Origin: Flavobacteriaceae bacterium LYZ1037
GTDB taxonomy: Bacteria; Bacteroidota; Bacteroidia; Flavobacteriales; Flavobacteriaceae
DNA length: 64,000 nucleotides
Assembly: GCA_003144015.1 (NCBI GenBank)
Contig: QFWS01000001.1
Span: 186,001 to 250,000 of the forward strand
Direction of reading: 5' to 3'
The notes under the pieces are model-generated. The model searched no databases. It was not told the DNA's origin and saw only the letters and a list, made by a program, of their open reading frames with translations. The stretch's first letter is position 1. Each line of letters starts with the position of its first letter. The position numbers were made by a program, and so were the translations under genes. Below, piece by piece: positions 1 through 7,992 of the stretch.

Positions 1-16
1 ATAAAGTTTTGAGGTT

Positions 17-1798
17 TTATTTTTTAGTTATAATCTCTACAATGCCGTCTTTAGCTTTCTCACCATGCTTTTCAATAGCTTTCTCACCTTTTAATACATT
101 GACACTAGCTATGATGTCTGGGTTAATTTTTTCCATCTCTTCTTTAGTAATTTCTTTTCCATCTAGGAAAAAAAGTGGTGTTCCACCATTGTTTGTAATA
201 ACAGCCCCATCTTTAGCATTCATTTTCACAATTTTTACTTTTTGTTTTGTATGAGGGTCTTGAGTCGTAAAATGAAGGCCATCTTTATCAGGAGATATAA
301 TTTTTACTTCATAGTTTTTTTCTTCATGGTCACCCGATGTTTCTTCTTTTGTAAGCCATACTTTTTTAGACTTGCCGTGACTCTTAGTATCATAGACTAA
401 TGTTTCTCCATCTCCATCATCAGAAATTGTAATGATCTCGATAGTACCATCTCCATCTTTAATAGTTTGTATTTCGCCATCTTCGCTAGTAAAAACGATA
501 CCGCCATTAGATACAATTTCAAATTCTTTGTTAGAGTCCTTATCATCTGTAGATAAAACAAAAACATTTTCACTCTCATCACTAGAATTTATTTTATGTG
601 CATGTCCATCTTTAGTTATAAAAGCCATTGTGTGTTTGCTGGATTGAATAGAAACGTTTCCAATAGAAATTTGATTTCCGTCTGTATTAAAACTAATTTT
701 AATAGGAGCAATTGGTGCCATACCATTTGTGTTATAATTAGCACTAGACTCCTTAGATTTGACATCAATTTTAATGGCGATAATTTCATTAGCTGTATTT
801 CGCTTAACGCCTTTAAATTTTAATGTCAATCCTTCCTGTAACAATTTGTTTTTAATTTTTTCTAATTCTGTATCTGTGAAATCTTTAGTGATAATCACAG
901 TAGCTTTTTCTGATAAATTATTGGTTGAGGTTTGATCTAAACCAGAAGTATTAATATAAACTTCTTTGGTGTTAAAGCTCATTAAAAAGAGCCCTAATAG
1001 TGGAAGAACTAAAAATAGCTTCCAAACATTTAATTTGTTTGATTTTGATTTGTGTAACATAACGATTCGTTTTTTGATTAATGAATTATAAAAATTATTT
1101 GTAACCATCAATTGATGGTTGGTTAAACTAGCTTTAACTAATAAACGTTGGTAACTTTTCTCACATTCGGAAATTTCTTGGGCTTTATTGTCTGCAATGA
1201 ACTCTAAATTTTGTTGTAATTCTTTTTTGTATAGCCAACAAATTGGGTTTATCCAAAACACGATGCAACTTATTTGACACAGCATAACATCTATTGAATG
1301 AAATTGTTTAGCATGCACTTTTTCATGATTAATAATATGTAATAACTCGTTTTCATGAAAGTGACTAGGATTATATACAATCCAGTTAAAAAAAGAAAAA
1401 GGAGGTACATTGTTTGTTGTTTCAATAAATGTGAAACGGCCTACTTTCTTTTTTTTATTGTTTTTTATGAGTACAAACAAAGAGGCAAATTCGATAACTA
1501 ACTTTCCAAAAAAGAAAGCAAAACCAAATAAATAGATCCAATTAATCAATTGAAAAAAAGTAATGGAATTCTCAACAGTATCGTTTAATGAGCTATCAGA
1601 TACTAAACTGTTTGGCAATGTTAATTCTGTATATTCAACATAGATTGGAATAACTAATAAAGGAACTAAAGTTGACACTAATAAGCCTAAAAACAGGTAC
1701 CATCTATTGGCATTATAAAATGTTTCTTTTTGTAGAAATAGTTTGTAACAGATGTAAAAAATGCCTAAAACGACTGATGCTTTAATAAAATATTCCAT
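17..1798 (-). CDS. BlaR1-like M56 family membrane metallopeptidase with TonB-plug-like tail
   Basis: This is an integral-membrane zinc peptidase of the M56 (BlaR1/MecR1) family, 593 aa. Hydrophobic segments lie near residues 5-20, 33-53, 82-112 and 255-275, and the zinc motif HEKVH is at 158-162. After the last membrane segment comes a long, charged, extracytoplasmic region (about 280-530). The last 50 residues (FFLDGKEITKEEM, then NVLKGEKAIEKHGEKAKDG) resemble a TonB-dependent receptor plug, a fusion common in Bacteroidota. In this family, signal sensing activates the protease, which inactivates the paired BlaI repressor. The blaI-like gene lies directly upstream with a 2-bp gap, so the two form an operon. 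The signal is unknown; no penicillin-binding sensor domain is visible, so beta-lactam sensing should not be assumed. Confidence 0.9.
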   Translation of the reverse strand: MEYFIKASVVLGIFYICYKLFLQKETFYNANRWYLFLGLLVSTLVPLLVIPIYVEYTELTLPNSLVSDSSLNDTVENSITFFQLINWIYLFGFAFFFGKLVIEFASLFVLIKNNKKKKVGRFTFIETTNNVPPFSFFNWIVYNPSHFHENELLHIINHEKVHAKQFHSIDVMLCQISCIVFWINPICWLYKKELQQNLEFIADNKAQEISECEKSYQRLLVKASLTNHQLMVTNNFYNSLIKKRIVMLHKSKSNKLNVWKLFLVLPLLGLFLMSFNTKEVYINTSGLDQTSTNNLSEKATVIITKDFTDTELEKIKNKLLQEGLTLKFKGVKRNTANEIIAIKIDVKSKESSANYNTNGMAPIAPIKISFNTDGNQISIGNVSIQSSKHTMAFITKDGHAHKINSSDESENVFVLSTDDKDSNKEFEIVSNGGIVFTSEDGEIQTIKDGDGTIEIITISDDGDGETLVYDTKSHGKSKKVWLTKEETSGDHEEKNYEVKIISPDKDGLHFTTQDPHTKQKVKIVKMNAKDGAVITNNGGTPLFFLDGKEITKEEMEKINPDIIASVNVLKGEKAIEKHGEKAKDGIVEIITKK

Positions 1799-1800
1799 AA

Positions 1801-2160
1801 TTACTCTTTGTTTTCAATTAAGGCTATGATTTCTTTTAAATCTTCGACACTTATTTTTTCTTCTTTAGCAAAAAAGGAAACCACATTCTTGTAAGAGCTA
1901 TTAAAATAGTTGTCTATGGCTGTATTCATAAAACGTTCTTTATAAGCTTCTTTTGTTATAATAGGGAAATACTGATGTGTTTTGCCATAAGCATGATAGC
2001 CTACATAACCTTTCTCTTCTAAATTTCTTATAATAGTTGAAAGTGTATTATAATGTGGTTTGTCTTCTTTTATTTCAGCAAGCACATCTTTAACAAATGC
2101 TTTTTCTAGCACCCATAAAATATGCATAATTTCTTCTTCTTTATTTGTGAGTTTTTGCAT
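1801..2160 (-). CDS. BlaI/MecI/CopY family transcriptional repressor
   Basis: This is a winged-helix repressor of the BlaI/MecI family, 119 aa from the chosen start, a usual length for the family. The N-terminus (MQKLTNKEEEIMHILW) is the family's typical opening, followed by the DNA-binding wing region (HYNTLSTIIRNLEEKGYV) and a C-terminal dimerisation helix. An upstream in-frame ATG at 2181 would add seven residues, but that stretch overlaps the promoter -7 box, so 2160 is preferred. The gene is first in an operon with the M56 peptidase that presumably inactivates it. Two matching palindromes in its own promoter suggest autoregulation. Confidence 0.92.
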   Translation of the reverse strand: MQKLTNKEEEIMHILWVLEKAFVKDVLAEIKEDKPHYNTLSTIIRNLEEKGYVGYHAYGKTHQYFPIITKEAYKERFMNTAIDNYFNSSYKNVVSFFAKEEKISVEDLKEIIALIENKE

Positions 2161-2178
2161 GATGTTAATTTTATAATT

Positions 2179-2209
2179 CAAACATATAACTATTTTTCTA
2201 GTTATACAA
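2179..2209 (-). promoter_or_regulatory. Promoter of the blaI-M56 operon
   Basis: Read on the minus strand, a TTG (-33; plus positions 2207-2209) is followed after 20 bp by TATGTTTG (-7; 2179-2186), an exact fit to the flavobacterial TTG-N17-23-TAnnTTTG consensus. The blaI start at 2160 lies about 19 bp downstream. Confidence 0.75.
2185..2206. promoter_or_regulatory. BlaI-type operator 1 (palindrome between -33 and -7)
   Basis: This is a perfect dyad TATAACTA-N6-TAGTTATA with 8-bp arms (2185-2192 and 2199-2206). It fills the spacer between the -33 and -7 boxes of the blaI promoter, where a bound repressor would block RNA polymerase. A second copy of its core, with the same 6-bp spacer, lies just upstream. 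Assignment to BlaI is inference from position. Confidence 0.7.
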
Positions 2210-2223
2210 CTACCAATATAGTT
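2208..2223. promoter_or_regulatory. BlaI-type operator 2
   Basis: This palindrome, AACTA-N6-TAGTT (2208-2212 and 2219-2223), has the same half-site and spacing as operator 1. It overlaps the -33 element of blaI and lies about 45 bp ahead of the divergent antiporter promoter. Confidence 0.6.
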
Positions 2224-2291
2224 ATTTAACGAAATTTTTAGTTTTCATTAACTTATCTTAGGAAATGTTATCTTCGCCAAAAATTTTGTTT

Positions 2292-3245
2292 ATGAGTTTA
2301 GTTTGGGTTGTATTAGGGTTAATTTTATTAGTTGTTGGTGGAGAGTTTTTAGTGAGAGCTTCGGTTGCTTTATCGTTTAAATTTAATATATCTAAGCTTG
2401 TAATTGGGATGACAGTAGTGTCTTTTGCAACTTCGGCTCCAGAATTATTAGTTAGTTTACAAGCCGCATTAGATGGTTCTCCAGACATTGCACTAGGAAA
2501 TGTCATTGGTTCTAATATTGCTAACATAGGATTGGTTTTAGGTATCACAGCAATTATTTCGCCTTTAACAATTAGTCACGACTTCTATAAACTTAATTGG
2601 CCGATGATGATGCTCTTATCCATTGTCCTGTACTTTTTTTTAAAAAGTGGAAATGTCTTAGATTTTAATGAAGGTTTGATTTTATTTCTTTCACTAATTG
2701 TTTTTCTATATATATTAATTAAGAAATCAAAAAATAATAATTTAGAACCTGTTGAAGAAGTAAATGATGCCTTAAAAAAGACGTCTAATATTAAGTTGAT
2801 TATTTGGCTGTTAATTGGTGGATTTGCTCTTTATTTTGGTAGTGAGTGGTTGGTTCAAGGAGCTAAAGAAATGGCCTTTAATTTTGGTGTTAGCGAACGT
2901 GTTATTTCTGTAACCATGGTAGCTATTGGGACGAGTGTTCCAGAATTAGCGGCATCGGTAATTGCAGCCTTAAAACAAGAAAAAGCCATTTCTTTAGGGA
3001 ATTTAATTGGTTCTAATATTTTTAATATTGCGTCTGTTCTTGGAATAACTGCTATGATATCTCCTATAGGGCTAGATAACCCAAAAATTTTGACAAATGA
3101 CATTTTCTGGATGTTGGGCTTTGCATTTATCTTAATCCCTTTTATGTTACTTCCAAAAAAGTTCGAAATTGGAAGGCTTAAGGGATTTGTTATTTTAACA
3201 GCCTATTCAATGTTTATAATTTTAGCATTTTTAAACGATAAATAG
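2292..3245 (+). CDS. Calcium/sodium antiporter (CaCA family, YrbG-like)
   Basis: This inner-membrane cation exchanger has two homologous halves of about five membrane helices each. The paired alpha-repeat signatures are visible: TSAPELLVSL followed by GNVIGSNIANIGLVLG in the first half, and GTSVPELAASV followed by GNLIGSNIFNIASVLG in the second. These are the ion-binding repeats of the YrbG/CaxA type. An ATG at 2265 would add nine residues, but TATCTTCG at 2269-2276 resembles a -7 promoter box, and homologues as I know them begin about here (MSLVWVVLGLILLVVGG). The gene is divergent from blaI and ends in a strong hairpin terminator. The physiological ion is inferred from the family. Confidence 0.9.
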   Translation: MSLVWVVLGLILLVVGGEFLVRASVALSFKFNISKLVIGMTVVSFATSAPELLVSLQAALDGSPDIALGNVIGSNIANIGLVLGITAIISPLTISHDFYKLNWPMMMLLSIVLYFFLKSGNVLDFNEGLILFLSLIVFLYILIKKSKNNNLEPVEEVNDALKKTSNIKLIIWLLIGGFALYFGSEWLVQGAKEMAFNFGVSERVISVTMVAIGTSVPELAASVIAALKQEKAISLGNLIGSNIFNIASVLGITAMISPIGLDNPKILTNDIFWMLGFAFILIPFMLLPKKFEIGRLKGFVILTAYSMFIILAFLNDK

Positions 3246-3276
3246 GGTGGTCTATCTTATTTTTCGATATTTTTTA

Positions 3277-3317
3277 CAAGCAACCCCTAAAAAAATAGGG
3301 GTTGCTTGTTTGTTTTT
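3277..3317 (+). terminator. Intrinsic terminator after the antiporter
   Basis: A perfect 13-bp stem (CAAGCAACCCCTA 3277-3289; TAGGGGTTGCTTG 3296-3308) has a six-A loop and is followed by a T-rich tract. Its tail overlaps the -33 region of the glnN promoter. Confidence 0.88.
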
Positions 3318-3337
3318 CGATATTTTTTATAAATTTG
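3309..3337 (+). promoter_or_regulatory. Promoter of glnN
   Basis: TTTG at 3309-3312, a 17-bp gap, then TAAATTTG at 3330-3337 match the flavobacterial -33/-7 consensus. The start codon at 3372 leaves a leader of roughly 28 nt. Confidence 0.7.
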
Positions 3338-3371
3338 CCCCATATAACCACTTACAACTAACAAATAGATT

Positions 3372-5558
3372 ATGTCAACTTTAAGATTTCACGCAATTAA
3401 AAAATCACTAAATAGAAAACCTATTAAGATTGAAGAAAAAGTTCGTAGATCCGAACTTTTTGGACAGAATGTTTTTAACGAAGATAAGATGCGTCAATAT
3501 TTAACAAAAGAAGCATTTAATAGCGTTATGGATGCCATGCAAAATGGCACTAAAATCGATAGAGTTGTTGCAGATCATATCTCAACAGGAATGAAAGAAT
3601 GGGCTATTTCTAAAGGAGCAACGCATTATACACACTGGTTTCAACCTTTAACAGGTTCTACTGCCGAAAAACACGATGCTTTTTTTGAGCCTATAGGTAA
3701 TGGACGTGCCATTGAAAAATTTGGAGGAGGACAATTAGTTCAACAAGAACCAGATGCTTCTAGCTTTCCTAATGGAGGAATTAGAAACACCTTTGAAGCT
3801 CGTGGTTATACAGCTTGGGATCCAACATCTCCTGCTTTTATTTATGGTACAACCTTATGTATTCCTACAGTGTTTGTATCTTATACTGGTGAAGCTTTAG
3901 ATTACAAAACGCCTCTATTAAGAGCTTTGCAAGCAATTGATAATGCTGCTGTAGACGTTTGTAAGTATTTTGATAAAAATGTTAAAAAAGTAAATGCTTC
4001 TTTAGGTTGGGAACAAGAATATTTTTTAATAGATAGGGGTCTCGCTGCTTCTAGACCAGATATTCAGTTAACTGGAAGGACGTTACTTGGTCATTCTTCT
4101 GCAAAGGGACAACAATTAGACGACCATTATTTTGGTACCATTCCAAACAGAGCTATGCAATATATGCGTGATCTTGAAACAGAATGCATGTTGCTTGGTA
4201 TTCCCGTTAAAACCAGACATAACGAAGTAGCTCCAAATCAGTTCGAATTAGCTCCAGTTTTCGATGAAGCCAATTTAGCTGTAGACCATAATTCCTTATT
4301 AATGGATGTGATGGATAAAGTAGCTGAACGTCATGATTTTAAAGTCCTGTTTCACGAAAAACCTTTTAAAGGTGTTAATGGGTCTGGAAAACATAACAAC
4401 TGGAGTTTAAGTACTAATACTGGAGTAAATTTATTAGGTCCAGGAAAAACACCTATGAGTAATCTTCAGTTCTTAACCTTTTTTGTAAATACTATTAAAG
4501 CTGTTTATGATAACGAAGAATTAGTAAGAGCATCTATAGCTTCTGCTAGTAATGATCATAGATTAGGTGCTAACGAAGCGCCTCCGGCTATTATTTCAGT
4601 ATTTATAGGAGAACAGCTAACTAGTGTTTTAGATGAATTACAGAACGTTACAAATGGTAAGTTGTCTCCAGAAGAAAAAACAGACCTTAAATTAAATGTG
4701 GTTGGAAAAATTCCTGAAATTTTATTAGATAATACAGATAGAAACAGAACATCTCCTTTTGCTTTTACTGGAAATAAATTTGAGTTTAGAGCCGTTGGTT
4801 CAACAGCTAATTGTGCTAATCCAATGACTGTTTTAAATACCATAGTTGCTAATCAGTTAATTGAGTTTAAGAAAGAAGTCGACGCCCTAATTAAAAGTAG
4901 AGGTTTAAAGAAAGACGAGGCTATCTTTAATATATTAAGAGAGTATATTAAAAAATCTAAAAACATTTTATTTGAAGGAAATGGTTATGGTGAAGCATGG
5001 GAAAAAGAAGCCAAAAAACGTGGGTTGAGTAATCATAAAACAACTCCTGAAGCCTTAAAAGCAAAAGTGTCTAAAAAGACTTTAAGTCTTTTTGAAGATT
5101 TAGGAGTTATGAATAAGGTTGAATCTATTTCTCGTTACGAAATTGAAATGGAAGAATATGTGTTGCATATTCAAATAGAAGGTCGTGTTTTAGGTGATGT
5201 TGCTAGAAATCACGTGGTTCCAATAGCAGTTAGATATCAAAATAGATTGATTGAAAACGTCAAGGGTTTAAAAGAAATTTATGGTACAGGATTTAAAAAA
5301 CTAGCTAAGGAGCAAATGACTCTTATTGAAGAAATTTCTGGTCATATCGAATCTATTAATTCGAATGTTACCAAAATGACGAATGAAAGAAAAGTAGCTA
5401 ATAACATTGAAAACTTAGAAGAAAAAGCTAGTGCTTATTGTAACAAAGTGAAACCAATTTTTGATGAAATTAGATATCATTGCGATAAGTTAGAACTGTT
5501 GGTGGATGATGAGCTTTGGCCATTAACAAAATACAGAGAATTGTTATTTACCAAATAA
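3372..5558 (+). CDS. glnN: Glutamine synthetase type III
   Basis: This enzyme makes glutamine from glutamate, ammonia and ATP, the main entry point of nitrogen. At 728 aa it has the length of the GSIII class, far longer than GSI (about 470 aa). It shows an N-terminal GSIII beta-grasp region (THWFQPLTGSTAEKHDAF) and a GS catalytic domain with GWEQEYFLID, NEVAPNQFELAP, HEKPFKGVNGSGKHNNWS and SNDHRLGANEAPPA. A long alpha-helical C-terminal region of about 200 residues is also typical. It is monocistronic: its own promoter lies upstream and a terminator follows. No PII or adenylyl-transfer gene is nearby. Confidence 0.97.
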   Translation: MSTLRFHAIKKSLNRKPIKIEEKVRRSELFGQNVFNEDKMRQYLTKEAFNSVMDAMQNGTKIDRVVADHISTGMKEWAISKGATHYTHWFQPLTGSTAEKHDAFFEPIGNGRAIEKFGGGQLVQQEPDASSFPNGGIRNTFEARGYTAWDPTSPAFIYGTTLCIPTVFVSYTGEALDYKTPLLRALQAIDNAAVDVCKYFDKNVKKVNASLGWEQEYFLIDRGLAASRPDIQLTGRTLLGHSSAKGQQLDDHYFGTIPNRAMQYMRDLETECMLLGIPVKTRHNEVAPNQFELAPVFDEANLAVDHNSLLMDVMDKVAERHDFKVLFHEKPFKGVNGSGKHNNWSLSTNTGVNLLGPGKTPMSNLQFLTFFVNTIKAVYDNEELVRASIASASNDHRLGANEAPPAIISVFIGEQLTSVLDELQNVTNGKLSPEEKTDLKLNVVGKIPEILLDNTDRNRTSPFAFTGNKFEFRAVGSTANCANPMTVLNTIVANQLIEFKKEVDALIKSRGLKKDEAIFNILREYIKKSKNILFEGNGYGEAWEKEAKKRGLSNHKTTPEALKAKVSKKTLSLFEDLGVMNKVESISRYEIEMEEYVLHIQIEGRVLGDVARNHVVPIAVRYQNRLIENVKGLKEIYGTGFKKLAKEQMTLIEEISGHIESINSNVTKMTNERKVANNIENLEEKASAYCNKVKPIFDEIRYHCDKLELLVDDELWPLTKYRELLFTK

Positions 5559-5579
5559 ACATTTTCTTTAAGTTAAAAA

Positions 5580-5610
5580 AAAAATCCTGTGTAAAAACAG
5601 GTTTTTTTTT
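5580..5610 (+). terminator. Intrinsic terminator after glnN
   Basis: A short stem CCTGT (5586-5590) / ACAGG (5597-5601) is flanked by an A-run and followed by nine T residues. Confidence 0.75.
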
Positions 5611-5740
5611 GGTCAAAAATCAAGTGAAATGTCGTTTGTCTGATTTAATTTGTAAATCAACGAAAAATTGATAAATGCAACTTCCTGTATGCTCTTTTTT
5701 AGTAATTTAGCACTGCTATTAATCAATTATTCTATTTAAC

Positions 5741-5869
5741 ATGAAAAGGCTCATTATAAGTGTACTTATGCTTATGGCAGCAACTTTAATATTTTCACAA
5801 AAAAATAATGAAAATACAAAAGTGAATGCACAACACGACCTGGTAGTTCACGAACAACCAGCTTTATAG
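5741..5869 (+). CDS. Small exported peptide, 42 aa, unknown function
   Basis: The reading frame codes for MKRLIISVLMLMAATLIFSQ followed by a hydrophilic 22-residue remainder ending HEQPAL. The first 20 residues form a clear signal peptide (KR, then a hydrophobic stretch, then SQ), so the mature product would be about 22 residues and exported. It is isolated between the glnN terminator and a very strong terminator of its own. I do not recognise a family. The clean signal peptide and the terminator placed after it argue that it is a real gene; conservation was not tested. Confidence 0.55.
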   Translation: MKRLIISVLMLMAATLIFSQKNNENTKVNAQHDLVVHEQPAL

Positions 5870-5930
5870 ATTTAATATTATTTATTTAATGGAAAATACC
5901 ATTTAAATATTCTTTATTTTTAAAGATATA

Positions 5931-5984
5931 AAAAAACACTCTATAAGTTAAATTTTACAATTTAACTTATAGAGTGTTTTTTTT
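5931..5984. terminator. Strong bidirectional terminator
   Basis: A perfect 18-bp stem (5937-5954 with 5959-5976) has a TTAC tetraloop. It is preceded by six A and followed by eight T, so it can work on both strands. It ends the 42-aa peptide transcript. The rest of the 5559-6100 interval holds nothing else I recognise. Confidence 0.9.
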
Positions 5985-6100
5985 ATGTTTGCACTTTTTT
6001 TATTTACCAGGCAATATATTTGTTTTCAAGTCTAACTTATTGATTATTTGTTATATTGCACTGAATTATAGCGTGTTATTGAAAGAAAAATTCTTTTAAA

Positions 6101-6754
6101 ATGAAAAAAAAGCAAAGGTGTTATAAATATTTAATTCTAATATTCCTTGGTTTAGCAGGTTTGAATGGAATGGCTCAAAAGAGTAGTAAATCAAAATTAG
6201 GGTTTAATACATTGAGAGGGAATAATGTGGTAGATATGGCTTTTGGGACTGCAGTCCCAAATGGAGATTATTCAAATCCCATGTTTGAAATTTACATGCA
6301 TTTTGGTTATAAAAGATATGTAGTTCCTCATTTAAATATTAATTTCAGTTATAATAAGTTTAACATTGCTTTCAAGGATGCTTTTAATGAAGGGTATATG
6401 TCTTTCGATGTGAACTTGGAAGGGACTATCTTTCCAGACAAAAAATTCACACCTTATGTGTTTGTTGGAGGAGGCGTAAATGCCTCTAACTATTTTGAGC
6501 AATCGGAAGCAAAAGCACAAGGAGGATTAGGTGTTGAGTATCTTATTTCAGATAAAATAGGTGTTAAATTATTTTCAGATTATAATTTGCTTTTTAGTGA
6601 TGAGCTTGATGGTAGAATTTATGGAAATTCAGACGATGTTTATTGGAGAATGGCTTTGGGACTTAATTATTATTTTGGAGGTTCTAAAAGAAAAGTTAAA
6701 ACTGATAGAAACGAGCCTACAATTATCAATTCCAATCCTATAATTAACAATTAA
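6101..6754 (+). CDS. Outer-membrane beta-barrel protein, unknown role
   Basis: The 217-aa product has a cleavable signal peptide (MKKKQRCYKYLILIFLGLAGLNGMAQ, cleavage after residue 26). The rest has alternating aromatic/hydrophobic strands with glycine turns (YVFVGGGVNASNYF, GGLGVEYLISDKIGVKLF, MALGLNYYFGG), as in small eight-stranded OmpA/OmpX-like or PorT-like barrels. It probably sits in the outer membrane. It is followed after 40 bp by purM with its own -7 box, so the two are probably transcribed separately. No specific function can be read from the sequence. Confidence 0.75.
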   Translation: MKKKQRCYKYLILIFLGLAGLNGMAQKSSKSKLGFNTLRGNNVVDMAFGTAVPNGDYSNPMFEIYMHFGYKRYVVPHLNINFSYNKFNIAFKDAFNEGYMSFDVNLEGTIFPDKKFTPYVFVGGGVNASNYFEQSEAKAQGGLGVEYLISDKIGVKLFSDYNLLFSDELDGRIYGNSDDVYWRMALGLNYYFGGSKRKVKTDRNEPTIINSNPIINN

Positions 6755-6769
6755 GTAAATAACAATTAT

Positions 6770-6777
6770 TACTTTTG
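6770..6777 (+). promoter_or_regulatory. -7 box of purM
   Basis: TACTTTTG followed by C is an exact TAnnTTTG match 17 bp before the purM start codon. No good -33 element is visible. Confidence 0.5.
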
Positions 6778-6794
6778 CATTTCAATAAAACGTC

Positions 6795-7973
6795 ATGAGC
6801 GAAGAAATAAGCAAAAGGTATTCTCAAAGAGGTGTTTCTGCCTCAAAAGAAGATGTTCATAATGCCATAAAAGATATCGATAAGGGGCTTTTTCCTAAGG
6901 CTTTCTGTAAGATTGTGCCAGATTATTTAACAAATGATTCTGATTATTGCTTGGTTATGCATGCAGATGGAGCTGGTACAAAAAGTGCATTAGCTTATAT
7001 GTATTGGAAAGAGACAGGAGATCTTTCAGTTTGGAAAGGTATTGCTCAGGATGCACTTATCATGAATATTGACGATTTGCTGTGTGTTGGTGCAACAGAT
7101 AATATCATGTTGTCGTCTACAATTGGAAGAAATAAGAACCTGATTCCTGGAGAAGTGATTGCTGCTATAATTAATGGCACAGAAGAACTTATTTCAGATC
7201 TTAAATCATTTGGTGTAACCATTCATTCAACAGGAGGAGAAACTGCAGATGTTGGAGATTTAGTACGAACTATTATTGTAGATTCTACAGTAACAGCTAG
7301 AATAAAACGTAAAGATGTTATAGATAATGCTAACATACAGGCAGGCGATGTGATTGTTGGTTTAGAATCGTTTGGCCAAGCATCCTATGAAAAAGAGTAT
7401 AATGGAGGTATGGGGAGCAATGGCTTAACTTCTGCTAGACATGATGTGTTTCATAAATACCTTGCTACTAAGTATCCAGAGAGTTTTGATGCCACTGTTC
7501 CGGAAGATTTGGTTTATTCAGGGCAGGTTAAGCTAACTGATACTGTGGAAAATTCGCCTATTGATGCTGGGAAATTAGTGCTTTCTCCTACGAGAACTTA
7601 TGCGCCAATTATTAAAAACATTTTATCCAAATATAATAGTAAAGATATCCATGGAATGATTCATTGTTCAGGTGGAGCTCAAACAAAAATTCTTCATTTT
7701 ATCGATAATCTTCATATCATTAAAGATAATATGTTTCCAGTTCCTCCTTTGTTTAAGCTTATTCAAGAGCAATCTAAAACAGATTGGAAGGAAATGTATC
7801 AGGTGTTCAATTGCGGCCATCGTATGGAGCTGTATGTATCGTCAGAAGTAGCTCAAGATATTATAAGTATTTCAAAATCGTTTCAAGTGGATGCTAAAAT
7901 AATTGGTCGTGTTGAGGCTTCAGATGCAAAACAGTTAACCATATCAAGTCAATACGGAGAGTTCAATTATTAG
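6795..7973 (+). CDS. purM: Phosphoribosylformylglycinamidine cyclo-ligase (AIR synthetase)
   Basis: This cytoplasmic enzyme of purine synthesis closes the imidazole ring (FGAM + ATP to AIR). The 392-aa sequence starts MSEEISKRYSQRGVSASKEDV and has the PurM/ATP-binding elements HADGAGTKSALAYMYWKE, the MNIDDLLCVGA segment and STGGETADVGD. A C-terminal AIRS domain carries GMIHCSGGAQTKI and FNCGHRMELYV. It is the longer, divergent Bacteroidota form rather than the 345-aa proteobacterial form. It precedes a DUF3078 gene by 19 bp. Confidence 0.92.
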   Translation: MSEEISKRYSQRGVSASKEDVHNAIKDIDKGLFPKAFCKIVPDYLTNDSDYCLVMHADGAGTKSALAYMYWKETGDLSVWKGIAQDALIMNIDDLLCVGATDNIMLSSTIGRNKNLIPGEVIAAIINGTEELISDLKSFGVTIHSTGGETADVGDLVRTIIVDSTVTARIKRKDVIDNANIQAGDVIVGLESFGQASYEKEYNGGMGSNGLTSARHDVFHKYLATKYPESFDATVPEDLVYSGQVKLTDTVENSPIDAGKLVLSPTRTYAPIIKNILSKYNSKDIHGMIHCSGGAQTKILHFIDNLHIIKDNMFPVPPLFKLIQEQSKTDWKEMYQVFNCGHRMELYVSSEVAQDIISISKSFQVDAKIIGRVEASDAKQLTISSQYGEFNY

Positions 7974-7992
7974 TTTTTAAAAATTCGGGTTA

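Noticed and set aside
9-823. Plus-strand reading frames opposite the M56 gene
   Set aside because: They lie fully antisense to a well-supported gene and have no family features.
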